From NCBI RefSeq assembly GCF_015206895.1, contig NZ_JADEXU010000044.1, forward strand, positions 1-52,843: a stretch of 52,843 nt of DNA. The letters are read 5' to 3'. Under the pieces are notes generated by a model. It was not told the DNA's origin and ran no database searches. It saw only the letters and a list, made by a program, of their open reading frames with translations. This stretch comes from Nostoc sp. LEGE 12450 (GTDB lineage: Bacteria; Cyanobacteriota; Cyanobacteriia; Cyanobacteriales; Nostocaceae). Below, in pieces: positions 35,723 to 43,585 of this stretch. The translations under genes and the position numbers were made by a program. Each line of letters starts with the position of its first letter. Within the stretch, counting starts at the first letter, position 1.

Positions 35723-35977
35723 TTAACTAGACTCTCCCGGTAAGATTAAAACCAAAGCACTTGAAAATACAGCTAGAAACATCTTACTGCAAGGATTGGG
35801 TACGGTAGTCAATACCAAAACCTTTACGAAGCTTGAGGATTTGACACTTTCAGCCTTAGACAGACTGAGTTTCCCGCATCCCGTATATTACTATGAAAAA
35901 CAAAACCCATCTAGAAACTATCTAAATGGGAAAATTTTTGGTGAATTTTTGAATTCGCCAACAGGACGCATTTTTAG

Positions 35978-36754
35978 CTAAATACATATTTTCAGTGGTA
36001 GCCCATCCTGAAAAACTAGTAATTCTCCCGGTTGAATTTTTGTCCAAACTTCGTTGTCAGTGAGGGGAGTAGTAGCAATGACAGCAACGCGATCGCGTTC
36101 GGTAGTCACTTCCCGAAAATCTACAGTCATGTCTTGATCGATCAAATGGGCAGCTGCAAAGGGCGCTTGACGGACAATGTAGCTGAGGTTAGTTGAACAA
36201 TGAGCAAAAAAGTGTTCTCCATCAGATAATAAGTAATTGAATATACCTATTTCTGCAATTGCATCACTAATTTGTTTGAGTACAGGGTACAGTTTCTTGA
36301 TGTCAGGTTTACCATCAGGAAAGCGCGATCGCAATGTTTCTAGCATCATACAGAATGCTTTTTCACTATCTGTATCACCTACAGCTTGATAAAAGCCCAA
36401 ATTTTCTGGATCAAAATTTGGCAAATTACCGTTGTGAGCAAATACCCAATACTGACCCCACAATTCTCTACGGAAAGGATGGCAGTTGTGTAGGGCAACT
36501 TCACCCTGAGTAGCTTTACGGATATGGGCTATGACATGGGTTGAATGGATGGGATAACTCCGCACCAACTCCGCTACTGGAGAAGCAACAGAAGGTTGGG
36601 CATCTAAAAACATCCGACATCCCTTCCCTTCAAAGAAAGCAATGCCCCAACCATCGCTATGATGATCTGTTCTTCCTCCCCGTGCAGAAAACCCTTCAAA
36701 AGAAAAGCAAATATCCGTTGGAACATTGCAATTCATTCCGAGCAATTGGCACAT
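35978..36754 (-). CDS. Class II glutamine amidotransferase (YafJ-like)
   Basis: The 258-residue protein has the Ntn-hydrolase layout with nucleophile C2 in MCQLLGMNCNVPTDI, then GRTDHHSDGWGIAFFEG, RKATQGEVALHNCHPF and WVFAHNGNLPNF. It resembles YafJ and GAT2-like proteins and EgtC; there is no synthetase domain, so the acceptor is unknown. The start gives Cys2 directly after Met, as needed for maturation. An in-frame longer start is not seen. It is monocistronic. Confidence 0.85.
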   Translation of the reverse strand: MCQLLGMNCNVPTDICFSFEGFSARGGRTDHHSDGWGIAFFEGKGCRMFLDAQPSVASPVAELVRSYPIHSTHVIAHIRKATQGEVALHNCHPFRRELWGQYWVFAHNGNLPNFDPENLGFYQAVGDTDSEKAFCMMLETLRSRFPDGKPDIKKLYPVLKQISDAIAEIGIFNYLLSDGEHFFAHCSTNLSYIVRQAPFAAAHLIDQDMTVDFREVTTERDRVAVIATTPLTDNEVWTKIQPGELLVFQDGLPLKICI

Positions 36755-36845
36755 GAATGTTGCACTCTAAATTTTCGACTAAGGTCTCAGGATAAAGATA
36801 CTTCAGAATGCTGCATTGATTCTGGAGCGATCGCTTCAATGTTGG

Positions 36846-36890
36846 AATTTAATTGGGAATTGGGAATGGGGCATTGGGCATTGGGCATGG
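36846..36890. repeat. Short tandem repeat (GGGAATTGGGAATGGGGCATTGGG)
   Basis: Seven-base repeats of GGGAATT / GGGCATT between the amidotransferase start and the purE end, followed by a pyrimidine-rich partner (CCCCTTCTGCC) that can pair loosely. A second interspersed repeat (TTACGTTAGCGTAGCGGTAGCG, then CGAGCGTCATTACG) follows at 36961-37000. Confidence 0.6.
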
Positions 36891-37009
36891 TTATTCTTCT
36901 TGTCCCCTTCTGCCTTTGTCTCCCCCTAGTCTGCTGTTAATATTTCTTAACTAATTACGAATTACGTTAGCGTAGCGGTAGCGAGTCTACGAGCGTCATT
37001 ACGAATTAT

Positions 37010-37528
37010 CTAAAGCATTTGCTTTAAATATTGCTCATAGCCTAGTTGTTCTAGCTTTTCTTGCTTTGCATTTACTGATTCACAGAGGGTTTGACGATAT
37101 TGTTGCACTTTTTCTAACAATTCTGGTTGATGAGTTGCGAGAATTTGTACTGCTAAAAGTCCGGCATTTTTGGCATTACCAATCGCCACTGTTGCCACAG
37201 GAATACCCGCAGGCATTTGTAAAATAGAATACAAAGAATCTACACCTTGTAAGTTCCTGGTGACTACAGGAACACCAATAACAGGAAGTGGTGTTAAAGA
37301 CGCTACCATTCCAGGCAGATGGGCAGCACCACCGGCACCGGCAATAATCACCTTAATACCGCGTTGGTGTGCGAGTTGAGCATATTGTACCATCCGTTCT
37401 GGGGTACGGTGAGCAGAAACGATCGCGACTTCGCTCTCAACACCAAATTCGTCACAAACTGCGATCGCATCTTTCATGGTGGGCAAATCAGAATCGCTGC
37501 CCATGATAATACCAACTAGGGGAGTCAT
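37010..37528 (-). CDS. purE: N5-carboxyaminoimidazole ribonucleotide mutase (class I PurE)
   Basis: The 172-residue protein starts with the SGS-like lead [19 protein letters not shown], then the SAHRTPERM motif (catalytic histidine), [15 protein letters not shown] and the late [20 protein letters not shown]. This is the class I (bacterial) PurE of purine synthesis, converting N5-CAIR to CAIR. No purK partner is adjacent. The AAAATTCAAAATT repeat block lies just upstream. Confidence 0.93.
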   Translation of the reverse strand: MTPLVGIIMGSDSDLPTMKDAIAVCDEFGVESEVAIVSAHRTPERMVQYAQLAHQRGIKVIIAGAGGAAHLPGMVASLTPLPVIGVPVVTRNLQGVDSLYSILQMPAGIPVATVAIGNAKNAGLLAVQILATHQPELLEKVQQYRQTLCESVNAKQEKLEQLGYEQYLKQML

Positions 37529-37533
37529 AATAA

Positions 37534-37563
37534 TTAAAAATTCAAAATTTAAAATTCAAAATT
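37534..37563. repeat. AAAATTCAAAATTT repeat between purE and nagA
   Basis: Direct copies of AAAATTCAAAATTTAAAATT in the divergent spacer upstream of purE and nagA. This is the AT-rich version of the intergenic repeats seen elsewhere in the window. Confidence 0.6.
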
Positions 37564-37676
37564 ATTTGAGCTAGCTTATGGAAGCTAGGTTATGCCGATT
37601 ATCATCTCATGTTTTAATTGATTCATTGATGTTGGTTGCATCTAAAATCAGATTTATTTTTTTTCTCGTCAGTGTG

Positions 37677-38897
37677 ATGACCCAAGCAACACAAAATCCT
37701 GTAGATATTATCAATGCTAGAGTGCCTGGTTACAAAGGTTTGCAAATGCTCTTGGTTGATGAAGAGGGCATAATTGAGCAAATCTTGCCAATGGGTACAG
37801 TAGAAGCAGGCAGCCGTGCATCTCTAATAAACGTTGCTGGCGACTGGATTTCATTGGGTGGCGTTGATTTGCAAATTAACGGTGCTTTGGGATTGGCATT
37901 TCCTGATTTAACGGCTGAAAATGCTCATAAGCTCCAGGAAATCTCACAATTTTTATGGGATGTCGGGGTAGATGGATTTTTACCGACACTTGTGACAACT
38001 TCAGTAGAAAATATTCAGCGATCGCTTGCTATTATTGCTGAAGTTCTCCCCAATCAGCCAGCAGGTGCAAAGATTCTGGGAGTACATCTAGAAGGGCCAT
38101 TTTTGAATTTTCAAAAGCGCGGCGCACACCCCGCAGAGTATCTCTTACCTCTGACAATGGATCGGGTAAAGCGCGTTTTAGGTGATTATGCCCATATTGT
38201 GAAAGTCATCACCTTAGCACCAGAGTTAGATTTCACAGGCGAAGTAATTCCATATTTGCGTTCTCTGGGAATTACTGTCAGTTTAGGGCATTCTCAGGCC
38301 ACATCTGCCCAAGCACAATGTGCCTTTGAACAAGGTGCAACGATGGTAACTCATGCTTTCAATGCCATGCCAGCATTACATCACCGAGAACCAGGATTAT
38401 TAGGTGCAGCAATTATCGATCCTGATGTAATGTGTGGTTTTATTGCTGATGGTGAACACGTTTCGCCCATGATGCTACAAATTTTGCTTCGCGCTAGCTA
38501 TCAAGAACAAGGGCTGTTTCTCGTCAGCGATGCCCTTTCTCCTCTGGGGCTACCTGATGGCGTGTATCCTTGGGACAGTCGGCAAATTGAAGTTAAAAAC
38601 GGTACGGCACGATTGGCCGATGGCATTTTGTCGGGGACGACTTTACCCTTATTGGTGGGAGTGCAGAATTTGGTGAAGTGGGGAATTTGTGACATAGAAA
38701 GTGCGATCGCTTTAGCTACTAATGCACCTAGAAAAACGATTGGTTTGCCAGGGATTGTTAAGAGTCAATCTGCTAACTTATTACGCTGGCATTGGGATGA
38801 GACTACAAAAGAATTAACTTGGCAACGTGCCATCACCACAGAAATGCTCAAGAAGCCAGAAAATGGGAATTTATCTGTTGCTCTCAACTCCATATAA
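37677..38897 (+). CDS. nagA: N-acetylglucosamine-6-phosphate deacetylase
   Basis: The preferred start (ATG at 37677-37679) gives 406 residues beginning MTQATQNPVDIINARVPGYK. The longer frame from 37578 would add 33 residues of doubtful coding quality. Family motifs are VHLEGPFLNFQKRGAHPAEY, VSLGHSQA, MVTHAFNAMPALHHREPG and GIADG-like FIADGEHVSP, then LVSDALSPLG. The first metal-site HxH is replaced by DLQINGALG, which is the same arrangement as in the single-metal E. coli enzyme. It deacetylates GlcNAc-6-P, feeding amino-sugar recycling from peptidoglycan. A GC-containing hairpin follows. Confidence 0.9.
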   Translation: MTQATQNPVDIINARVPGYKGLQMLLVDEEGIIEQILPMGTVEAGSRASLINVAGDWISLGGVDLQINGALGLAFPDLTAENAHKLQEISQFLWDVGVDGFLPTLVTTSVENIQRSLAIIAEVLPNQPAGAKILGVHLEGPFLNFQKRGAHPAEYLLPLTMDRVKRVLGDYAHIVKVITLAPELDFTGEVIPYLRSLGITVSLGHSQATSAQAQCAFEQGATMVTHAFNAMPALHHREPGLLGAAIIDPDVMCGFIADGEHVSPMMLQILLRASYQEQGLFLVSDALSPLGLPDGVYPWDSRQIEVKNGTARLADGILSGTTLPLLVGVQNLVKWGICDIESAIALATNAPRKTIGLPGIVKSQSANLLRWHWDETTKELTWQRAITTEMLKKPENGNLSVALNSI

Positions 38898-38912
38898 TTC
38901 CCAAATAGCGAA

Positions 38913-38944
38913 AAAGGGAAAGGTTTTATTATCCCTTTCCCTTT
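38913..38944 (+). terminator. Stem-loop after nagA
   Basis: AAAGGGAAAGG (38913-38923) and CCTTTCCCTTT (38934-38944) form a perfect 11-bp stem with a 10-base T-rich loop, 16 bases after the nagA stop. There is no T-run after it, so termination efficiency is uncertain. Confidence 0.6.
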
Positions 38945-38993
38945 AATCTGAGTGGAGTCTAAGCTTTAATTACGAATTACGAATTAGTAATTA

Positions 38994-40127
38994 TTACGCA
39001 GGGTTTGGTTGAGTTCGGCTTTGAAGTAGCTGGATAATTGCAGCTTTTTCTAAAATTCCAACTAGAACGCCGTTCTCACGAATTACGGGAAGCACAGATA
39101 GCTTTTGTTCTTCGAGTAACTGTATGACTTCTAGGAGAGGTTGATCTGATTGGACTGTGGTAGATTCGGTAATTGGTCGCATGACTTCTTTTACTTGAGT
39201 TTCTGACCACAATGCTGTTGGTACATTTCGTAAATTATCAACTGCGATCGCACCTACTAATTGTCCATCATCATCAGTCACTAAGAACCGATGCCAGTTT
39301 TGCCCACTGATGACTCGCTCATCGGCAAACTCTCTCAGGCTAAGATTACCAGATACAATCGGGCTGTCATGAGTTACAGCATCTTCAGCAGTCAAACCTG
39401 TGAGCTTTTCTTGCACTCTGGCAAATTGAGCCGAATTACCAGCATTTTGCAACAAGAAGAAGCCAACTAACAAATTCCAGAAGTTACCAGCGCTGCCAAA
39501 TAATACTAGGGGAACTATACCTGAAAGAATTGCTACCCAACCGAAGATTTGTCCAACTCGACTAGCAAAGGTTACGCCTTTATAAGGATTGCCTGTAACT
39601 TTCCAAACGATAGCTTTCAGTATATTTCCGCCATCTAATGGCAAGCCAGGAATCAGGTTAAATAAGGCTAATGCCAAGTTAACAGAAGCTAGAACACCAA
39701 GAATTGCAGCTAACGGCCCTGATGCAGTAGTAGTAACACCAATTACTGTAACGATACCGCACAGTAGAAAACTAACTAAAGGCCCTGCGATCGCTACCCA
39801 GAAAGCTTCACCTGGGGTTTTTGACTCTTTTTCTAAGCTAGCTAAACCGCCAAATATAAACAGTGTGATGGATTTGACATCAATTCCCTGACGAATCGCA
39901 ACAAAACTGTGGCCTAATTCATGGGCGACGACAGAGGCAAATAACATTAGCGCTGTCATCAATCCCAGTAGCAAAGCTAATCCCGCAGATAATTGGGGAA
40001 ATTGTGCCGCCAGTCCACTGCTATAGCTCCAAGTTACCAAACCCAGAACTAAAAACCATGACGGATGGATATAGAAGGGAATTCCGAAGAGATTACCAAC
40101 GCGAATTGTGCCATTCATGTCGTTCAC
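38994..40127 (-). CDS. Site-2-protease-type M50 metalloprotease with CBS pair
   Basis: This is a 377-residue polytopic membrane peptidase. The zinc site is HELGH at 69-73 in SVVAHELGHSFVAIRQG, with the second metal motif in LFNLIPGLPLDGGNILKA. About five or six hydrophobic segments are seen up to residue 240. Residues about 250-370 hold a pair of CBS domains, the second reading EEQKLSVLPVIRENGVLVGI. Such proteases perform regulated intramembrane proteolysis of regulators; the CBS pair may sense adenosine nucleotides, which is family inference. The substrate is unknown. The gene is monocistronic on the minus strand. Confidence 0.9.
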   Translation of the reverse strand: MNDMNGTIRVGNLFGIPFYIHPSWFLVLGLVTWSYSSGLAAQFPQLSAGLALLLGLMTALMLFASVVAHELGHSFVAIRQGIDVKSITLFIFGGLASLEKESKTPGEAFWVAIAGPLVSFLLCGIVTVIGVTTTASGPLAAILGVLASVNLALALFNLIPGLPLDGGNILKAIVWKVTGNPYKGVTFASRVGQIFGWVAILSGIVPLVLFGSAGNFWNLLVGFFLLQNAGNSAQFARVQEKLTGLTAEDAVTHDSPIVSGNLSLREFADERVISGQNWHRFLVTDDDGQLVGAIAVDNLRNVPTALWSETQVKEVMRPITESTTVQSDQPLLEVIQLLEEQKLSVLPVIRENGVLVGILEKAAIIQLLQSRTQPNPA

Positions 40128-40273
40128 CTTTGATTTCAGCTTCGAGAGGTTTGTTTTCGTCCTTCTCGATGTTTTTATTGTAACGAAAGGTTAAGAGATT
40201 TTAATCTTGGTAATGGTAGTGGTGTCCGTCCGTAAAGGTGCGGTTATTGGCTATATTTGCGAATAATAGCTCA

Positions 40274-41128
40274 CTATTTCTCTATAGCTACATCAGGTAG
40301 ACGACTCCACTCATTCCAAGAGCCATCGTAATTCCGAACATTCGGATAACCTAATAAATATTTCAAGACAAACCAGATATATCCAGAACGCGCACCGATA
40401 GTACAGTAGGGAAAAACTTCCTTATCAGCCGTAATACCCTTACTGTGATAAAGATTTTTCAATTCGTCGAATGATTTAAAAGTGCCATCCTCATTCAGAG
40501 TTAAGGTATGCTCAAGATGCACTGCACCTGGAATATGACCAGTAAGTTGATCTGCTTTTGGTGGCTGATCGAAAAACCACTCGCCACAGTATTCTTGAAG
40601 TGTTCGGACATCCAACAACACGCGTAGGCGTTGCCCGTCGTAGACATCGCTTCTACCAATCGATGCCTGAACTTCATTATGTAATACTCGCAGACGAGCA
40701 TCAGTAGCTCTGGCTCGGTAATCAGTGGCAGGAAACTTGGATAACTCAGTTGCTAGTGGAAGATTTTCTGACTTCCATTTCTGGTAGCCACCATTGAGAA
40801 CTTTTACATTTTCATGCCCAAAGACTTGCAAAAGCCAGAAAATCCAGGCTCCAGTTCCAGGATAACTGCCATAAGCAATCACTGTTGTGTTATTTGTAAT
40901 GCCTGAACGTGCCATCAGCCTCTCAAAAGCGATCGCATCCAAATTCAGTTTCAAATCGGGCAATAGTAAGTCTGTAAAGATGTTCCAGAAGACAGCACCA
41001 GGGATGTGAGCATTTTTGTACGGTTCTGGACTCATATTCACTTCAATAATGCGGACGTTTGGATCGTTCAGATGATTTTCCAGCCATTGGGTATCAACAA
41101 GAACGGATGGATCAGCATATTGAGACAT
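40274..41128 (-). CDS. Thiosulfate/3-mercaptopyruvate sulfurtransferase (tandem rhodanese)
   Basis: The 284-residue protein has two rhodanese domains (about 6-145 and 165-275). The catalytic cysteine is C242 in FPYCTIGARSGYIWF; the first domain is inactive, as in other tandem rhodaneses. Key blocks are HIPGAVFWNI, AYGSYPGTGAWIFWLLQ and VLNGGYQKWK. Just before the second domain, residues 160-169 (SDVYDGQRLR) are encoded exactly by a 30-bp interspersed repeat (40622-40651) whose other copy lies at 14888-14917. Relatives usually run from the linker straight into VLLDVRTxxEY, so this looks like an in-frame insertion in a linker that keeps the enzyme intact. It sits next to a membrane protein gene and a divergent LuxR regulator. 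Confidence 0.9.
   Translation of the reverse strand: MSQYADPSVLVDTQWLENHLNDPNVRIIEVNMSPEPYKNAHIPGAVFWNIFTDLLLPDLKLNLDAIAFERLMARSGITNNTTVIAYGSYPGTGAWIFWLLQVFGHENVKVLNGGYQKWKSENLPLATELSKFPATDYRARATDARLRVLHNEVQASIGRSDVYDGQRLRVLLDVRTLQEYCGEWFFDQPPKADQLTGHIPGAVHLEHTLTLNEDGTFKSFDELKNLYHSKGITADKEVFPYCTIGARSGYIWFVLKYLLGYPNVRNYDGSWNEWSRLPDVAIEK
40622..40651. repeat. 30-bp interspersed repeat inserted in the rhodanese gene
   Basis: Starts GCGTAGGCGTTGCCCGTCGT and ends AGACATCGCT; differs from the intergenic copy at 14888-14917 at three positions. It encodes ten residues in frame on the minus strand (SDVYDGQRLR), between the two rhodanese domains. The length being a multiple of three allows a full-length protein. 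Confidence 0.75.
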
Positions 41129-41174
41129 TTTTATTTCTCCTGTAATAGCGCTAAAAGAATTGAAAGTTACCTAT

Positions 41175-41669
41175 TTAGTTTTGGTTGTGGTTGGGAAATA
41201 CAATCTGCGATGTCCGATGAACTAGGGTTGTGGAAATAGAAAATAAAGAAAAGCCGATGAGTGGATGAAAGACAGCCAAAGGAAAAGAAGTCTTCAAGTG
41301 AATTGTGAGAAATTGCAGTCCCAGCAAAACTGGGATACTTGCTGTAAGGTTCTGGACTCTGGGAGGAAAAGGCATCAGAAACACCCAAATCAACAAAATT
41401 AGTGAGAGTCCGCTATATCCTCGCACGAGCCAAATATGTAGGTTCCACCAATCAGAGTTGTAAAAGTAAGCCAGTCCAACACTAAATATTTGGGTTGCTA
41501 AACAGAGATTGAAAAACACTACTGCGATAAAAAAACCGATTTGAATCCAGCGCCCGGATATCTGTGTATCATCAATGCCAGAATTTAGAGTCATGCTTAA
41601 GTAATCCAAAAAAAGCAAAAAAGTGGAAAAACTTGATGTGACTAAAGCTAGGATAGGTCTGGTTGCCAT
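41175..41669 (-). CDS. Four-helix-type integral membrane protein
   Basis: The preferred start (41667-41669) gives 164 residues beginning MATRPILALVTSSFSTFL. The longer frame from 41705 overlaps the divergent regulator. About four hydrophobic segments are seen: near residues 7-25, 45-65, 80-107 and 115-145, with the motif IWLVRGYSGLSLILLIWVF. I cannot name the family with confidence; it may belong to a DUF6220-like group. It is followed by the rhodanese gene 46 bases downstream on the same strand, so the two are probably co-transcribed and possibly controlled by the divergent LuxR-type regulator. Confidence 0.6.
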   Translation of the reverse strand: MATRPILALVTSSFSTFLLFLDYLSMTLNSGIDDTQISGRWIQIGFFIAVVFFNLCLATQIFSVGLAYFYNSDWWNLHIWLVRGYSGLSLILLIWVFLMPFPPRVQNLTASIPVLLGLQFLTIHLKTSFPLAVFHPLIGFSLFSISTTLVHRTSQIVFPNHNQN

Positions 41670-41707
41670 ACTGCGCCTAGACCTCGAAAGTGTACAATTT
41701 GCCAATC

Positions 41708-42373
41708 ATGATTGCCTTACAAGCTCTATTTCATGAAATTGCTCAAGCTAAAGATGAAGAGGCGTTGCGATCGCACATCCGCGCAGAAATGAGTGAATAT
41801 TTTTCAGCTACACGATGTGGGCTGTTTTTCTTTGCTCAAATTTCTCTACTTGACAGCAAGTTCCAAAAAGCACTGCAAATTGCATTATCACCTCAGCACA
41901 ATCCAGTTGCACGTTACTTGCTAGAACACCATGCCCCTGTTCATGAAGCTTTAGTAGTAGAACCTAAGACATGGAGATTGATTTGTCCTCGTGCCGATCA
42001 CTGGCACGTTATGGCAGGGCCAATTGTCAGCAATGGGCAGTTAGTAGGTGTGGTAGGTTTTACCCGTCAACAAGGAATGCCTACATTCGACTCACAAAAT
42101 CTCATAGATTTGAGTGCGCTTTGTCTGCACATATCTACTTGGGTGGCAATAGCGCAATCCCAACATCCAAAACTATTACAGACAGAGCGTTTAACGCCTC
42201 GTGAAAAGCAAATTGCTAACTTGGTGGCTCAAGGACAAACTAATGCAGAAATTAGTACTGAACTTTGGATTACTGAAAACTCTGTCAAGCAAGCTTTAAA
42301 AAGGATGTTTCGCAAACTTGAGGTTTCATCTCGGACTCAGATGGTTGCAAAGCTTTCCACAATTTCAAAATAG
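41708..42373 (+). CDS. GAF-domain LuxR-family transcriptional regulator
   Basis: The chosen start (ATG at 41708-41710) gives 221 residues beginning MIALQALFHEIAQAKDEE; the upstream ATG at 41690 is less likely. Residues about 15-150 resemble a GAF sensory domain (AGPIVSNGQLVGVVGFTRQ is the best part). The C-terminus is a LuxR-type HTH: LTPREKQIANLVAQGQTNAE, then ISTELWITENSVKQALKRMF. No phosphorylation site is needed. The ligand is unknown. Its start is 39 bases from the divergent membrane protein gene, so it is a good candidate to regulate that gene and the rhodanese. Confidence 0.85.
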   Translation: MIALQALFHEIAQAKDEEALRSHIRAEMSEYFSATRCGLFFFAQISLLDSKFQKALQIALSPQHNPVARYLLEHHAPVHEALVVEPKTWRLICPRADHWHVMAGPIVSNGQLVGVVGFTRQQGMPTFDSQNLIDLSALCLHISTWVAIAQSQHPKLLQTERLTPREKQIANLVAQGQTNAEISTELWITENSVKQALKRMFRKLEVSSRTQMVAKLSTISK

Positions 42374-42434
42374 TCATCTTCAAGACCTTCCCAAGGTTGA
42401 GCAACAACCTGGATTTCACTTGTGAGAAATCCAA

Positions 42435-42516
42435 GGGGTGTGGGAGGTGTGGGAAGTGTGGGAGGATGCGGAAGAAGTCTTACCCCTCACACTCCCCACA
42501 CTCCTCTTTTCCCTCT
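42435..42516. repeat. G-rich inverted repeat (GGTGTGGGA / TCACACTCCCC)
   Basis: Three direct copies of GGTGTGGGA-like units (42435-42465) face a complementary set, CCCCTCACACTCCCCACACTCC (42483-42504). It is a common Nostoc-type intergenic repeat and here runs into the end of a toxin gene, providing its last 11 codons. Confidence 0.65.
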
Positions 42517-42662
42517 GCCTTAAGTTTTTTGATGTTGCTGATATTCAAGAGACTTTCAGCAGTTTCCACTTCTTCTATTACAGTCTTAATTTTCAGGAGC
42601 AAGTCCTCATCTCGAATCTTACTAAGATCCTTTTCAAAGCTTTTTCTGAACTCGACCTTCAC
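42480..42662 (-). pseudogene. Truncated RelE/ParE-type toxin
   Basis: Only the first 48 residues or so look genuine: MKVEFRKSFEKDLSKIRDED and NISNIKKLKAEG, a typical start of a RelE-like toxin. The remaining tail (KEECGECEG) is encoded by the inverted repeat at 42435-42516, and the catalytic C-terminal half (the strand pair with Y/R-type residues after the KKLKxxG motif) is gone. It therefore appears inactive. The antitoxin gene upstream overlaps it by four bases (ATGA), the usual coupling. Confidence 0.7.
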
Positions 42663-42868
42663 GATTTCGGCTCCAAAAGTTGAAGGATGGAGTCGCGGTT
42701 AACCAGTTCAGTTGTTTCACCTTCCGCGATCGCTCTTTCCATTGCTATGTCTTCAAGAATTTCTGCCAAAAATTCCGAGACTTCTTCACGGTTATCACGA
42801 ATCAATTCGGCGATCGCGCTTTTCAAGATTTCCTTTAGTTGTTCTGAGTTTAGGGTAATCTCGGACAT
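42659..42868 (-). CDS. Antitoxin of the truncated RelE-type toxin
   Basis: The 69-residue protein is acidic and helical: MSEITLNSEQLKEILKSAIA, then ELIRDNREEVSEFLAEILED. It looks like a small cyanobacterial antitoxin of the type found with RelE-like toxins and is the first gene of that pair, overlapping the toxin start by four bases. It has no clear DNA-binding motif. It may have been kept after the toxin was destroyed, or only recently orphaned. Confidence 0.65.
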   Translation of the reverse strand: MSEITLNSEQLKEILKSAIAELIRDNREEVSEFLAEILEDIAMERAIAEGETTELVNRDSILQLLEPKS

Positions 42869-43003
42869 TATGCCTCCATTAAATTAAGTTGAATTTGAGA
42901 AATTAATACCAATAGCTTCAAGTTGTTGGTTTATTCAAGTCGTTGCGATCGCCTCATGCGTCTCTCTCTATCGCCTGTTCTACTCCTGTTTTAGCCATTT
43001 AAC

Positions 43004-43585
43004 TCAAACGGTTGAAAAATCAATATTTTCGTAAAGCTCTGCAATTTGAATTTGCAACTCAAAGGTACTCAAAGAAAGGGTGACAGTTGGGTCGTCGTAT
43101 TCTGAAAATAGCCACTGATGAGCGGCTGTTTTGACATGATGCTCAACGTGTATGCGATATTGATCGATCAGCAAATATTCTTGGAAGGTAGGAATTTTAC
43201 GATAGGCAACAAATTTCTCACTGCGATCGTAGTTTTGGGTGGACTTAGACAACACTTCAGCGATAAAGCAAGGGTTCACCACGGTATCTTTGCGTCCAGT
43301 TTGAAGTTCTAAGGGTTTGGGCAGAACCATCACATCGGGATAGGTATATAGGCTAACACTGGGAATCCAAAGTCGTTGATCGGCATAGAAAGTTCGGTAG
43401 TCTTTGCCTTTTAGGGCAGATTTAAGCAAAATATACAAGTTTCCAGCAATATCGTTATGGTTGGGTGTTCCACCAGTCATTGGAATAATTTCTCCATCGC
43501 AATATTCACTGCGTATTTCTGAGGCGATTTCAAGTTCTAAATACTCATCAATGGTATACCGTTTGGTCTCAGGTTGAGCAATCAT
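43004..43585 (-). CDS. Uma2-family (DUF820) nuclease-fold protein overlapping an R-M gene
   Basis: This typical full-length Uma2 protein has 193 residues. It starts with the family lead TIDEYLELEIASEIRSEYCD, followed by GEIIPMTGGTPNHNDIAGNL, the acidic strand LYTYPDVMVLPKPLEL and the E-x-x motif in PCFIAEVLSKSTQNYDRSEK. The expected lysine of the E-x-K core is replaced by E-V-L-S-K, the form most Uma2 members have. Its ATG overlaps the TGA of the upstream restriction-modification gene (ATGA), so both are translated from one message. That coupling suggests a functional link or a shared mobile unit; no data exist in the sequence beyond this. Confidence 0.85.
   Translation of the reverse strand: MIAQPETKRYTIDEYLELEIASEIRSEYCDGEIIPMTGGTPNHNDIAGNLYILLKSALKGKDYRTFYADQRLWIPSVSLYTYPDVMVLPKPLELQTGRKDTVVNPCFIAEVLSKSTQNYDRSEKFVAYRKIPTFQEYLLIDQYRIHVEHHVKTAAHQWLFSEYDDPTVTLSLSTFELQIQIAELYENIDFSTV

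Noticed and set aside
35796..35981. 61-codon + strand ORF between tlyA and the amidotransferase gene
   Set aside because: No recognisable motif, no ribosome binding site, and it overlaps the end of the amidotransferase gene; chance frame is more likely.
37861..37900. Loss of the HxH metal motif in NagA taken as a defect
   Set aside because: The DLQINGALG arrangement matches single-metal NagA enzymes such as that of E. coli, so the enzyme is probably normal.
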